A DNA stretch of 9,410 nucleotides from Candidatus Magasanikbacteria bacterium CG1_02_32_51 (lineage in GTDB: Bacteria > Patescibacteriota > Patescibacteriia > Magasanikbacterales > UBA922): contig MNVC01000004.1 of the NCBI GenBank assembly GCA_001871435.1, positions 1-9,410 of the forward strand, in the 5' to 3' direction. A program made the position numbers and the translations under genes. Shown piece after piece: positions 1-6,921 of this stretch (position 1 is its first letter; the number at the start of each line of letters is the position of its first letter). The notes beneath the pieces are model-generated. The model was given only the letters and a program-made list of their open reading frames with translations. It was not told the origin of the DNA and ran no database searches.

Positions 1-111
1 AAAGCAGGCGCTGACGCTGTGCAAATGATTACTGGTTTTATTTACGGTGGGCCTTTGACTATTAGAAAGATTAATAAAGAGTTGGTGAAGATTTTGGAGG
101 AGAGAAAATAA
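1..111 (+). CDS. pyrD: Dihydroorotate dehydrogenase, C-terminal fragment
   Basis: Only the last 36 codons are in the window, open at the left edge and ending in TAA at 109-111. The visible peptide contains GADAVQMITGFIYGGP followed by a short helix ending in LEERK. This matches the C-terminal FMN phosphate-binding strand and loop of dihydroorotate dehydrogenase, best the class 2 (quinone-linked) form, whose usual motif is GAS-x-VQ-x-YT-x-x-x-Y-x-GP. The enzyme oxidises dihydroorotate to orotate in de novo pyrimidine synthesis and carries FMN. Class 1 enzymes have a different ending here, but the class call rests on a short fragment. A 78-base gap separates it from the next gene, with no convincing terminator. 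A weak promoter-like pair (TTGGAG 94-99, TATAGT 118-123, 18-base spacer) overlaps its 3' end. Confidence 0.85.
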   Translation, partial: KAGADAVQMITGFIYGGPLTIRKINKELVKILEERK

Positions 112-140
112 ATATTTTATAGTATATAAAGTTAAATTAT

Positions 141-185
141 ATGAACATGCAAATTAGAGAAGTAGCTTGTAAAATTATTTATTAA
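141..185 (+). CDS. Possible 14-codon leader or peptide ORF (speculative)
   Basis: A short open frame, ATG at 141 to TAA at 183-185, encodes MNMQIREVACKIIY. It ends four bases before the ATG of the dehydrogenase gene and is in a different frame, so it is not an N-terminal extension of it. There is no ribosome-binding motif ahead of it, but no gene in this window has one. Nothing in the peptide is recognised. It may be a leader peptide, a small peptide substrate for the adenylating enzymes downstream, or a chance ORF, which is the most likely reading in such AT-rich DNA. Confidence 0.15.
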   Translation: MNMQIREVACKIIY

Positions 186-189
186 TAAT

Positions 190-1359
190 ATGGATCAACA
201 TTTAAAAAATTTTTTACAGCGTCCCCCAGAAATAATAATAAAATGGCAGGATGATTTTTCTCTTGCAAAAGGTTGGTTGGTTATAGAATCATTGCGTGGT
301 GGTGCGGCTGGAGGAGGTACGAGAATGAAAGTTGGCTGTACTCAAGAAGAAGTAGTGGAACTAGCTAAAACTATGGCGATAAAATTTGTTATTTCTGGAC
401 CAGAAATAGGCGGTGCCAAGACAGGCATTGATTATGATTTTAAGAACTCCCAAGATAAACAGGAAGTTTTGACACGTTGGTATAAATTTATTTTAAAAGA
501 ATTAAAAACTATTTATGGAACTGGTGGTGATCAAAATGTGGACTTGATACAAGATGTAATGCCGATTTTAAAAAATCTTGGTATAGGTCATCCTCAAGAA
601 GGTATTGTGCGTGGACATTATAAAAACGAATCATTGACAACACAAGAACAATCAATAAAAAACTTGTGTAAAGGAGTTAATTTGAATATTACAAATGATA
701 ATTTTTTAAACCAACTAAATTTTACAATTGCTGATGTGGCGACTGGTTATGGTGTGGTGCAATCTTTGATTAGTTATTATAAAAATATCAACGATACATT
801 TGTTGGGAAGAAGGTTGTTATAGAAGGATTCGGGAACGTTGGTAGATCTGCTGCTTACTATGCAGAAAAGTTGGGTGCTAGAGTGGTTGGAATAATTGAA
901 AAAAAAGGGAAAATTTTTTCAGCCGACGGTTTGGATATTCGACAAATGATGATAAAAGGATCTTCAAGCATAAATTCTGATGATTATTTTTTGGATTATG
1001 ATATTTTTATTCCAGCTGCAACTTCCCACACACTAGATGATGTTTGTTGGCAAAAATTAAAACAGTCTGGTGTAAAAGTAGTAGCTTGTGGAGCTAATAA
1101 CGTTTTTAGTGATGAAACAATTAATGATTTGGTTGATCAACAAATTAGTGTAATTCCGGATTTTGTAGCTAATTGTGGAATGGCAAGAGTCTTTAGTTAT
1201 TTGATGAAACCAGGTGCAGAAGTGACAGAAGAAAAAGTCTTGCTGGATGTTCAAAATTGTGTTCAACAAACAGTTAATAATATTTTTAGTTATTCGTCTG
1301 ATGGATTAGGGTTAGTACAAGCTGCTAGATCTTTTGCACTTAATAAAATTGATAAATAG
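190..1359 (+). CDS. Glu/Leu/Phe/Val-family amino-acid dehydrogenase
   Basis: A 389-residue cytoplasmic enzyme of the ELFV dehydrogenase family, which reversibly deaminates an amino acid to its 2-keto acid with NAD(P). The N-terminal substrate domain shows GGGTRM (41-46), a lysine at 65 in AIKF, the GGAK lysine at 77, and the likely catalytic aspartate at 114 in GGDQN. These are the positions where family members bind the substrate carboxylate and catalyse deamination. The C-terminal Rossmann domain shows ATGYGV (184-189), GFGNVG (213-218), and an acidic residue E237 near the end of the second strand, which suggests NAD. IPAA (274-277), GANN (301-304) and IPDFVANCG (322-330) complete the family pattern. 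Residues about 132-178 are a longer and more divergent interdomain segment than I expect. Substrate choice cannot be assigned: the segment before GGAK (FVISGPEI) is unlike standard glutamate or leucine dehydrogenases. It is the first gene of a tight cluster, and the next gene starts 3 bases after its stop. No Shine-Dalgarno is seen at the start. Confidence 0.87.
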   Translation: MDQHLKNFLQRPPEIIIKWQDDFSLAKGWLVIESLRGGAAGGGTRMKVGCTQEEVVELAKTMAIKFVISGPEIGGAKTGIDYDFKNSQDKQEVLTRWYKFILKELKTIYGTGGDQNVDLIQDVMPILKNLGIGHPQEGIVRGHYKNESLTTQEQSIKNLCKGVNLNITNDNFLNQLNFTIADVATGYGVVQSLISYYKNINDTFVGKKVVIEGFGNVGRSAAYYAEKLGARVVGIIEKKGKIFSADGLDIRQMMIKGSSSINSDDYFLDYDIFIPAATSHTLDDVCWQKLKQSGVKVVACGANNVFSDETINDLVDQQISVIPDFVANCGMARVFSYLMKPGAEVTEEKVLLDVQNCVQQTVNNIFSYSSDGLGLVQAARSFALNKIDK

Positions 1360-1362
1360 AAT

Positions 1363-2862
1363 ATGATACCAATCGTGGAAAAAATCAAAACTAAAATAAT
1401 TTTGAATCAAATAAAAGAAAAAAAATCTTTATTTTGGGAAAAAGTTGGACAAAAAAATACTTTGAAACTCTTTAAAAAAGCAGCTCAATATGTTCCAGCC
1501 TATAAAGATTTTTTATTAAAAAATGGTATTGATTATAAAAAAATTAAAATATGGTCAGACTTTGAATCAGTTCCTATAATTGATAAAAAAAATTATTTAC
1601 AACAATACCCGTTGGAGGCTCTCTGTTGGAATGGAAGGATAGACAAGCCATTAATATTTACTTCAACCTCCGGTTCGACTGGTAACCCATTTTATTTTCC
1701 ACGTAATCATCAGATTGATTGGCAATCGGCAGTTACACATCAGCAATTTTATAATCAGTATGCGTCTGGTTCAACTTTGGTGATAGTGACTTTTGGTATG
1801 GGGATATGGATAGGTGGTCTTATTACTTATCAAGCTTTTGAAATTATAGCTCGCAATGGTAAAAAACCAATTTCTATAATTACTCCTGGGATAAATAAAA
1901 AAGAAATTTTTAAGGCATTACATGATTTAGCGCCTAAATATGGTGAAGTGATTTTGGTTGGTTATCCACCATTTATAAAAGATTTGTTGGATGAAGCGAA
2001 AACAAATGATGTGGATTTAAAAAAAATAAAAATGCGTTTTGTAATGGCCGCTGAAGTCTTTACTGAAAATTTTCGTGATTATTTAGTAGAACAGGTGGGA
2101 AATTCAAATATTTTTACTGATTTTATGCATATTTATGGTAGTGCAGACATTGGTACAATGGCCGCAGAATTTGCACCAGGAGTATTGGTAAAGAGATTGG
2201 CTAATCAAAATCAACTATTGTTTGAAGATTTGTTTGAGTATTGGACAAAAAGTCCAACCTTGGCCCAATATAATCCTAATTTTATTAATTTTGAACAATT
2301 AGATGGTCAACTTTTGTTGTCGGGGGATAATACTATGCCATTGATTCGTTATGCAATTGGTGATCGTGGTGGGGTATATAGTTATGAACAAATAAAAAAT
2401 AAATTTACAGATTTTGGTATTGATTTGGAAAAGGAAGCAAAAAGCCGTGGTTTATTGCCTCATTGGCAACAGTTACCATTTGTATATATTTTTGAACGTA
2501 TGGATTTGTCGGTTACTTTTTATGGAGTTAATATTTACCCTCAAATTATTCGTGAAGTACTACTTGATGACCATCTACAAAAATATATTACCAGTAAATT
2601 TACTCTACAAACAAAATTTACAGAAAAACAAGATCAATATTTGGAAATTGTTTTAGAGTTAAAATCGCAAATGGAATTACCAGTACATTTACATGAGGTA
2701 GTAAAAGGAGAAATTTTATCTGCTCTAGTAGAAAAAAGTTCAGAATTTCGTGAGTTATTTAAATTACTTGGAGAGAGAGCATGTCTTAGTATTAAATTTT
2801 TACCATTTGAACATCCTGAGTATTTTAAACCAGGAATAAAACAAAAATGGATAATTAAATAA
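1363..2862 (+). CDS. PaaK-like AMP-forming acyl/aryl ligase
   Basis: A 499-residue ANL-superfamily adenylating enzyme, closest in pattern to phenylacetate-CoA ligase (PaaK) relatives. These activate a carboxylic acid with ATP to an acyl-AMP and then pass it to a thiol or other nucleophile. The phosphate-binding motif TSTSGSTGNP lies at 100-109. The aromatic A5 motif is YGSAD (258-262), where the usual YGxxE glutamate is replaced by aspartate. The ribose-binding motif is RYAIGDRG (329-336). The hinge and PaaK-type segment FERMDLSVTFYGVNIYP (377-393) resembles the family's GR-x-DD-x-G-x-N-x-x-P. The C-terminus PGIKQKWIIK supplies lysines where the catalytic lysine is expected. No carrier-protein domain is attached and none is encoded nearby, so CoA, a stand-alone carrier, or a direct amine acceptor are all possible. 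The ATG lies 3 bases after the dehydrogenase stop, which implies translational coupling. Substrate is unknown. Confidence 0.82.
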   Translation: MIPIVEKIKTKIILNQIKEKKSLFWEKVGQKNTLKLFKKAAQYVPAYKDFLLKNGIDYKKIKIWSDFESVPIIDKKNYLQQYPLEALCWNGRIDKPLIFTSTSGSTGNPFYFPRNHQIDWQSAVTHQQFYNQYASGSTLVIVTFGMGIWIGGLITYQAFEIIARNGKKPISIITPGINKKEIFKALHDLAPKYGEVILVGYPPFIKDLLDEAKTNDVDLKKIKMRFVMAAEVFTENFRDYLVEQVGNSNIFTDFMHIYGSADIGTMAAEFAPGVLVKRLANQNQLLFEDLFEYWTKSPTLAQYNPNFINFEQLDGQLLLSGDNTMPLIRYAIGDRGGVYSYEQIKNKFTDFGIDLEKEAKSRGLLPHWQQLPFVYIFERMDLSVTFYGVNIYPQIIREVLLDDHLQKYITSKFTLQTKFTEKQDQYLEIVLELKSQMELPVHLHEVVKGEILSALVEKSSEFRELFKLLGERACLSIKFLPFEHPEYFKPGIKQKWIIK

Positions 2863-2875
2863 TAATCTTGATAAT

Positions 2876-5077
2876 ATGTCTGCATTTGAAAAACCATTTT
2901 TTTTAGACAAAGTATCTTTATTGGAATATAGAAAACAGGTAGAAATAATAAATGTTTTGGACACATATGAAGAACAGTTGAAAGAATTATTTTTGATTCG
3001 TAATCCACGTTTTCGTTTTGATTTAAATTATGAAAATGATTGGCAAAGTTTTTTGACAGACCATCTTCGTGGGCGTTCTTTGGATGAATGTGGACAGTGG
3101 TTTTTTTTCCCATGGAGTAAAAGTTTGGTACATTATTTGTCAGAAGATATGCATTTGGAAATGCGAACTGCGCGTAATCGAAATATTATTAATGAAGAGG
3201 AACAAAAAAAAATTTACAATTCATCAATTGCAATTGCTGGACTAAGTGTTGGTAGTCATCCAGCTTTTACTATGGCTATCATGGGGATGGTAAAAAAGTG
3301 GCATTTGGCTGATCCAGACATTATTTCTGGATCAAATCTGAATCGTATTAGAACAGATGTAACGCAGATTGGTGAAAGTAAATGTTTTCTGATCACTCGT
3401 CAAATATATCAAATCAATCCATATGCTGAAATTTTGGTATATGACAAAGGGGTAGATGATTCAAATATTGTTGAGTTTTTGTCTGGTGTTGATATTTTGG
3501 TTGAAGAAGTAGACAATTTAGCAATGAAAATTCGATTACGTTTGGAGGCAAAAAAATACAAAATTCCTGTTTTGATGGCTACTGACAATGGAGATAATGT
3601 TATTGTTGATGTCGAACGATATGACTTACATTCTGATTTAAAGATATTTAATGGTGTGGTTGGGGATCTAACTTTGGAAGATTTTTTAAAAATTCCTCCT
3701 GCTGAAATGCCACGTTTGGCTACCAAGATTGCTGGTCCAAAATTGATTACGTCCAGAATGCAGGAATCTTTGTTAGAAGTTGGAAAAAGTATTTACTCTT
3801 GGCCACAGACTGGTGATGCGGCCACATTGGCTGGGGTAGCGATTGCTTATGTTGCAAAAAGAATATTGATTGGTGAACAGGTATGTGAGGGAAAAATGGA
3901 AATAAATTTGGATGCAATTTTTGATCCAGATTATAATTTGGACAAATCCGTACAACAGCGCAACGATCAGCGTGGTAAATTTTTACAAACGATTGGACTT
4001 GAAGACTCACAACTTCAGTCAGATATAAAGAAAGTTATTTTAGCTGGTGCGCGCGCTCCGTCTGGTGACAATTCTCAGCCGTGGCGATTTCGGGTAAAAA
4101 GTGGTATAATTGAATCATACAATTTACCAGAAAAAGATAACCCTATTTTTAATTACAAACAGCGGGGTTCACATGTGGCACATGGTGCTTTGCTGGAAAA
4201 CATGAAAATTGTTGCAGCAGAATTGGGATATGATACAAAGATAAAATTATTCCCTAACACAGTGAATGACAATTTGGTTTCACAATTAGTTTTGGAAAAG
4301 GGAAGTGTTGAAGTCAAAAAAGATGTCCTTTATCAATCAATTTTTCAACGTGCAATTAATCGTAAAAAATATAGTGATACTTTGTTGACTGATGATCAGA
4401 AAACATATTTATTAAATTCTGTGCAAGAAATTGGTGAGGGTAAAATATTCTTGGTGGATGATTCAGAAAAAAAGAAATTGTTTGGGCAAGCAGTCAGTAA
4501 AAATGAAATAGTAATGTTGGAAAATGAATATTTGCATAATTATTTTTTTAGAGATGTTCGTTGGACAGAGAAAGAAGAATTGAAACATAAGAATGGTCTA
4601 TATTTGAAAACAATGGAATTGTCACCGCCAGCAGTTTTAATTTTTAAATTACTTAACAATTGGAAAAGGGCTGTTCAACTAAATAAAATAGGCATCTCTA
4701 AGTTTGTAGCCAAACAAAATGCAGTAGTATATGCATCTGGATCAGTGGTTGGAGTAATAACAGTATCATCTCAAGGAACACCAGAAGAATTTATTTTGGC
4801 TGGACGTTTGATGGAAAGGTTGTGGTTAAAAGTTAATAAATTAGGATTAAGTTTTCATCCAATAACTGGGGTTGCATATCTGATGATGAGGATTTTGGAC
4901 AACACTAATGAAGTTTTAAGCACAGAGCATATCAAAATAGTAAAAGATTCATTCGAACAAATTAAACAAGTATTTGGATTAGCTGATGAAACTATTGTAC
5001 TACCATTTAGAATTGGAAATGGTGGTAAACCTAGTGGTCAATCTTCACGTCTTGATCCAGAAATAATTTTTGAATAA
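2876..5077 (+). CDS. Rv1355c-type ThiF/E1-like adenylyltransferase fused to nitroreductase
   Basis: A 733-residue fusion protein with the architecture of the Rv1355c ('MoeY') family, known from Mycobacterium and scattered other bacteria, with no established reaction that I know of. Residues 1-110 form a family-specific N-terminal region (WFFFPW at 75-80, RTARNRNI at 97-104). Residues about 115-335 are an E1/ThiF/MoeB-like Rossmann domain: nucleotide loop GLSVGS (122-127), DPDIISGSNLNRIR (146-159) with the arginine finger R157, K169 in GESK, and D213 in VDN. These match the ATP-binding and adenylation residues of MoeB. The zinc CxxC pairs and the catalytic cysteine are missing: cysteines occur only at 72, 170 and 337. 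Residues about 385-715 are an FMN nitroreductase fold with ARAPSGDNSQPWRF (392-405), resembling Acg-type proteins that bind FMN tightly. AGRLMERLWL (642-651) and FHP (660-662) fit that subgroup. Gaps to the neighbours are 13 and 18 bases, so it is part of the same operon. The old 'molybdopterin biosynthesis' label is not supported by any neighbour. Confidence 0.87.
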   Translation: MSAFEKPFFLDKVSLLEYRKQVEIINVLDTYEEQLKELFLIRNPRFRFDLNYENDWQSFLTDHLRGRSLDECGQWFFFPWSKSLVHYLSEDMHLEMRTARNRNIINEEEQKKIYNSSIAIAGLSVGSHPAFTMAIMGMVKKWHLADPDIISGSNLNRIRTDVTQIGESKCFLITRQIYQINPYAEILVYDKGVDDSNIVEFLSGVDILVEEVDNLAMKIRLRLEAKKYKIPVLMATDNGDNVIVDVERYDLHSDLKIFNGVVGDLTLEDFLKIPPAEMPRLATKIAGPKLITSRMQESLLEVGKSIYSWPQTGDAATLAGVAIAYVAKRILIGEQVCEGKMEINLDAIFDPDYNLDKSVQQRNDQRGKFLQTIGLEDSQLQSDIKKVILAGARAPSGDNSQPWRFRVKSGIIESYNLPEKDNPIFNYKQRGSHVAHGALLENMKIVAAELGYDTKIKLFPNTVNDNLVSQLVLEKGSVEVKKDVLYQSIFQRAINRKKYSDTLLTDDQKTYLLNSVQEIGEGKIFLVDDSEKKKLFGQAVSKNEIVMLENEYLHNYFFRDVRWTEKEELKHKNGLYLKTMELSPPAVLIFKLLNNWKRAVQLNKIGISKFVAKQNAVVYASGSVVGVITVSSQGTPEEFILAGRLMERLWLKVNKLGLSFHPITGVAYLMMRILDNTNEVLSTEHIKIVKDSFEQIKQVFGLADETIVLPFRIGNGGKPSGQSSRLDPEIIFE

Positions 5078-5095
5078 TAGTATATTATATTCAGT

Positions 5096-6763
5096 ATGGC
5101 ATTTATTGGTACTAATCTGGATCTTTTAACTGTTGGTTTAACTACCGCTAGTATTGGTATTTTAAGTTTTGTTGTATATTTTAATAATCGACGCAGTGTT
5201 ACCAATCAGGCTTTTCTTTTTTTTTCTTTGGTTACAATTGTCTGGGGGTGGATTAATTATCTCAATTATCAGATACATGAGTCTTCGTTTTCTTTATTTT
5301 TGACTAGGATGACACTTTATTTTGCTGTGTGGCATGTCTTTGGTATTTTTAAATTTTTTTATGTTTTCCCTAATGAATCAATAACATTTAATAAGTTTTA
5401 TAAATTTTTCTTTCGTCCTTTGGCTTTGCTTACTTCGGTTGTAGTACTAACTCCTTTGGCTTTGGGTCAAATTATTGCTTATCTACCAGATGGTAGAATT
5501 GCGAAAATTTCCAACGGTCCAGGAATGGCTTTATTTGGTTTTACTATATTTAGTTTTGTGATTAGTGCTTTTGTAATCATGATTAAGAAAATAACGAAAG
5601 CAAATAAACAACAAAAAAAACAACTAAATTTGATTTTGATTGGAACAATTTTGACCTTTGCTTTATTACTAACTTTTAATTTTATTTTACCATCAGTTTT
5701 TTCAAAACCACAATTCATTCCTTATGGGATGACTTTTATTTTACCATTTATACTATTTACTGCGTATACCATCATTAAATATGGGCTGTTCAATATCAAG
5801 GTGGTGGCAACTGAATTATTGGTGTTTATTTTAGCAATGGTTACTTTATTGGATGTGGTGATCACTAAGGATTTGTGGAGTATTCTTTTTAGAATAGTTG
5901 TTTTCATTTTGGTTTTGATCTTTGGTATTTTTTTGATAAGATCTGTAAATAAAGAAGTTAAACAGCGAGAAGAACTTGCTCTTCTCGCCCACAACCTTGA
6001 AAAAGCCAATCTTCGTCTCCAACAACTTGATCAACAAAAAACAGAGTTTTTATCTATTGCTTCTCATCAATTGCGTACACCTCTTACAATCATATGTGGT
6101 TATATAGAACTTATTGAAGATGGAGCTTATGGTAAAGTCAATACAAAATTGAGAGAAACTCTAAAAAATATGGATGAAAGTAATGACAGACTCATGAAAC
6201 TTGTAGAAGAATTTTTGGATGTAACGCGTATAGAACAGGGTAGAACTAAATTTATTTTTGCTGATACTAGTATCAATGAACTTATTTCTAGTGTAGTGAA
6301 GGAACTATCCATGAAACCTGAAGTCGTAGAAAAGAAATTGAAGATCGTTTGGAAACCTGTTGTCAATATTGGTAAAATAAACATGGATGAAGAAAAAATT
6401 CGCCATGTAGTTTTCAACTTTTTGGACAATGCTATAAAATATAGTGACAAAGGTAGTATAAATATTTCTGTGGAAAAGGAAAATGGTGGTTATAGCATAA
6501 AAGTAAAGGATTATGGTTTTGGGTTTGAGAAAGAAGATGAAGTAAATTTTTTCCAAAAATTTTATCGTGGCAAGAATGTTCAGGGTACTAATGTAAATGG
6601 TATGGGTCTTGGTATTTATGTTTGTCGTAGATTTATAGAAAAACATGGTGGTCATGTGTGGGCTCATAGTCCAGGACTTGGAAAAGGAAGTGAATTTGGA
6701 TTTTGGATACCAGATATAAAGGGAGATGAGAAACGTGAAACTAAAAATGAAAATAGTTTATAA
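5096..6763 (+). CDS. Membrane sensor histidine kinase with multipass N-terminus
   Basis: A 555-residue two-component sensor kinase. The first about 282 residues hold eight or nine hydrophobic segments (near 8-29, 38-58, 71-93, 107-130, 143-163, 177-199, 208-228, 238-257, 260-282), an integral-membrane sensing module like the 7TM-type inputs of histidine kinases. A short coiled linker (285-315) leads to HisKA with the phosphoacceptor H324 in SIASHQLRTPLT. The HATPase domain shows the N box NFLDNAIKYS (441-450), G1 DYGFG (472-476), an F box near FFQKFYRG (485-492), and G2 GMGLG (502-506), so it looks catalytically complete. The tail after about 540 is charged and low in complexity. It starts 18 bases after the ThiF-nitroreductase gene with no clear promoter, so it is probably the last gene of the operon. 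No response regulator is visible, so its partner must lie elsewhere. Leucine codon use changes sharply at the membrane/kinase junction (see findings). The last codons overlap the left arm of a downstream inverted repeat. Confidence 0.92.
   Translation: MAFIGTNLDLLTVGLTTASIGILSFVVYFNNRRSVTNQAFLFFSLVTIVWGWINYLNYQIHESSFSLFLTRMTLYFAVWHVFGIFKFFYVFPNESITFNKFYKFFFRPLALLTSVVVLTPLALGQIIAYLPDGRIAKISNGPGMALFGFTIFSFVISAFVIMIKKITKANKQQKKQLNLILIGTILTFALLLTFNFILPSVFSKPQFIPYGMTFILPFILFTAYTIIKYGLFNIKVVATELLVFILAMVTLLDVVITKDLWSILFRIVVFILVLIFGIFLIRSVNKEVKQREELALLAHNLEKANLRLQQLDQQKTEFLSIASHQLRTPLTIICGYIELIEDGAYGKVNTKLRETLKNMDESNDRLMKLVEEFLDVTRIEQGRTKFIFADTSINELISSVVKELSMKPEVVEKKLKIVWKPVVNIGKINMDEEKIRHVVFNFLDNAIKYSDKGSINISVEKENGGYSIKVKDYGFGFEKEDEVNFFQKFYRGKNVQGTNVNGMGLGIYVCRRFIEKHGGHVWAHSPGLGKGSEFGFWIPDIKGDEKRETKNENSL
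5965..5988 (+). repeat. Perfect 9-bp inverted repeat inside the kinase gene
   Basis: GCGAGAAGA (5965-5973) and TCTTCTCGC (5980-5988) are perfect reverse complements around a 6-base loop. The hairpin sits inside the coding sequence at the junction between the last membrane segment and the HisKA linker. It is unusually GC-rich for this DNA. No function is assigned. Confidence 0.75.
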
Positions 6764-6777
6764 AGTTCATACCACCA

Positions 6778-6789
6778 AAGGCGGACAAG
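6778..6789 (+). repeat. Partial copy of GC-rich intergenic repeat core
   Basis: AAGGCGGACAAG occurs here and again, identically, at 7449-7460. Both copies are intergenic and much richer in GC than their surroundings. This copy lacks the flanking inverted arms seen at 7431-7472. Confidence 0.5.
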
Positions 6790-6813
6790 AAAGTAGAAAG
6801 TTTGTAAAGTCTC

Positions 6814-6832
6814 TATCCTGGGGGTATTTTTT
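6814..6832 (+). terminator. Weak intrinsic-terminator-like hairpin
   Basis: TATCC (6814-6818) can pair with GGGTA (6822-6826), including one G-U pair, over a three-base loop, followed directly by six T residues (6827-6832). The stem is short, so this is only a candidate end for the kinase operon transcript. It lies in the loop of the larger 6797-6850 stem, so the two structures could form together or compete. Confidence 0.3.
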
Positions 6833-6858
6833 AGTAGCTTTATAAACTTTATGAACTT

Positions 6859-6888
6859 TTGACTTTCTGACTGTTTTAGTGCTATAAT
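6859..6888 (+). promoter_or_regulatory. Sigma-70-type promoter for the bactofilin gene
   Basis: TTGACT (6859-6864) and a perfect TATAAT (6883-6888) are separated by 18 bases. Transcription would begin near 6895, giving a leader of about 27 bases before the ATG at 6922. This is the clearest promoter in the window, and it separates the kinase operon from the bactofilin gene. The -35 element directly abuts the end of an inverted repeat. Confidence 0.75.
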
Positions 6889-6921
6889 ATTCAAGCTTTT
6901 AAAATCTTAATTTTTATACCT

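Larger units (their letters stand above)
6755..6859 (+). repeat. Overlapping inverted and direct repeats after the kinase gene
   Basis: The stretch is built from variants of an AAAGTTTATAAAG-like word. AGTTTATAAAGTTCATA (6755-6771) pairs with TATAAACTTTATGAACT (6841-6857) at 16 of 17 positions when one G-U pair is allowed. AAAGTTTGTAAAG (6797-6809) pairs with CTTTATAAACTTT (6838-6850) over 13 positions with one G-U. AAAGTTCATA (6762-6771) is also a perfect complement of TATGAACTTT (6850-6859). The two main stems compete for the same right arm. The right arm ends right at the -35 box of the bactofilin promoter, and the left arm overlaps the last codons of the kinase gene. Confidence 0.7.

Noticed and set aside
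94..123. Promoter TTGGAG-18-TATAGT for the cassette operon
   Set aside because: The -35 matches consensus at only three positions and lies inside the pyrD coding end; kept as a remark in the pyrD entry and not as a feature.
2634..3113. Antisense ORF of 159 codons spanning the junction of two genes
   Set aside because: It overlaps two well-supported + strand genes, has no recognisable domain, and its composition fits a shadow of A/T-biased coding.
2876..5077. Calling the ThiF-nitroreductase fusion a molybdopterin biosynthesis protein (MoeY)
   Set aside because: The zinc and cysteine features of MoeB are missing, and no molybdenum cofactor gene or MoaD-like partner is in the window.
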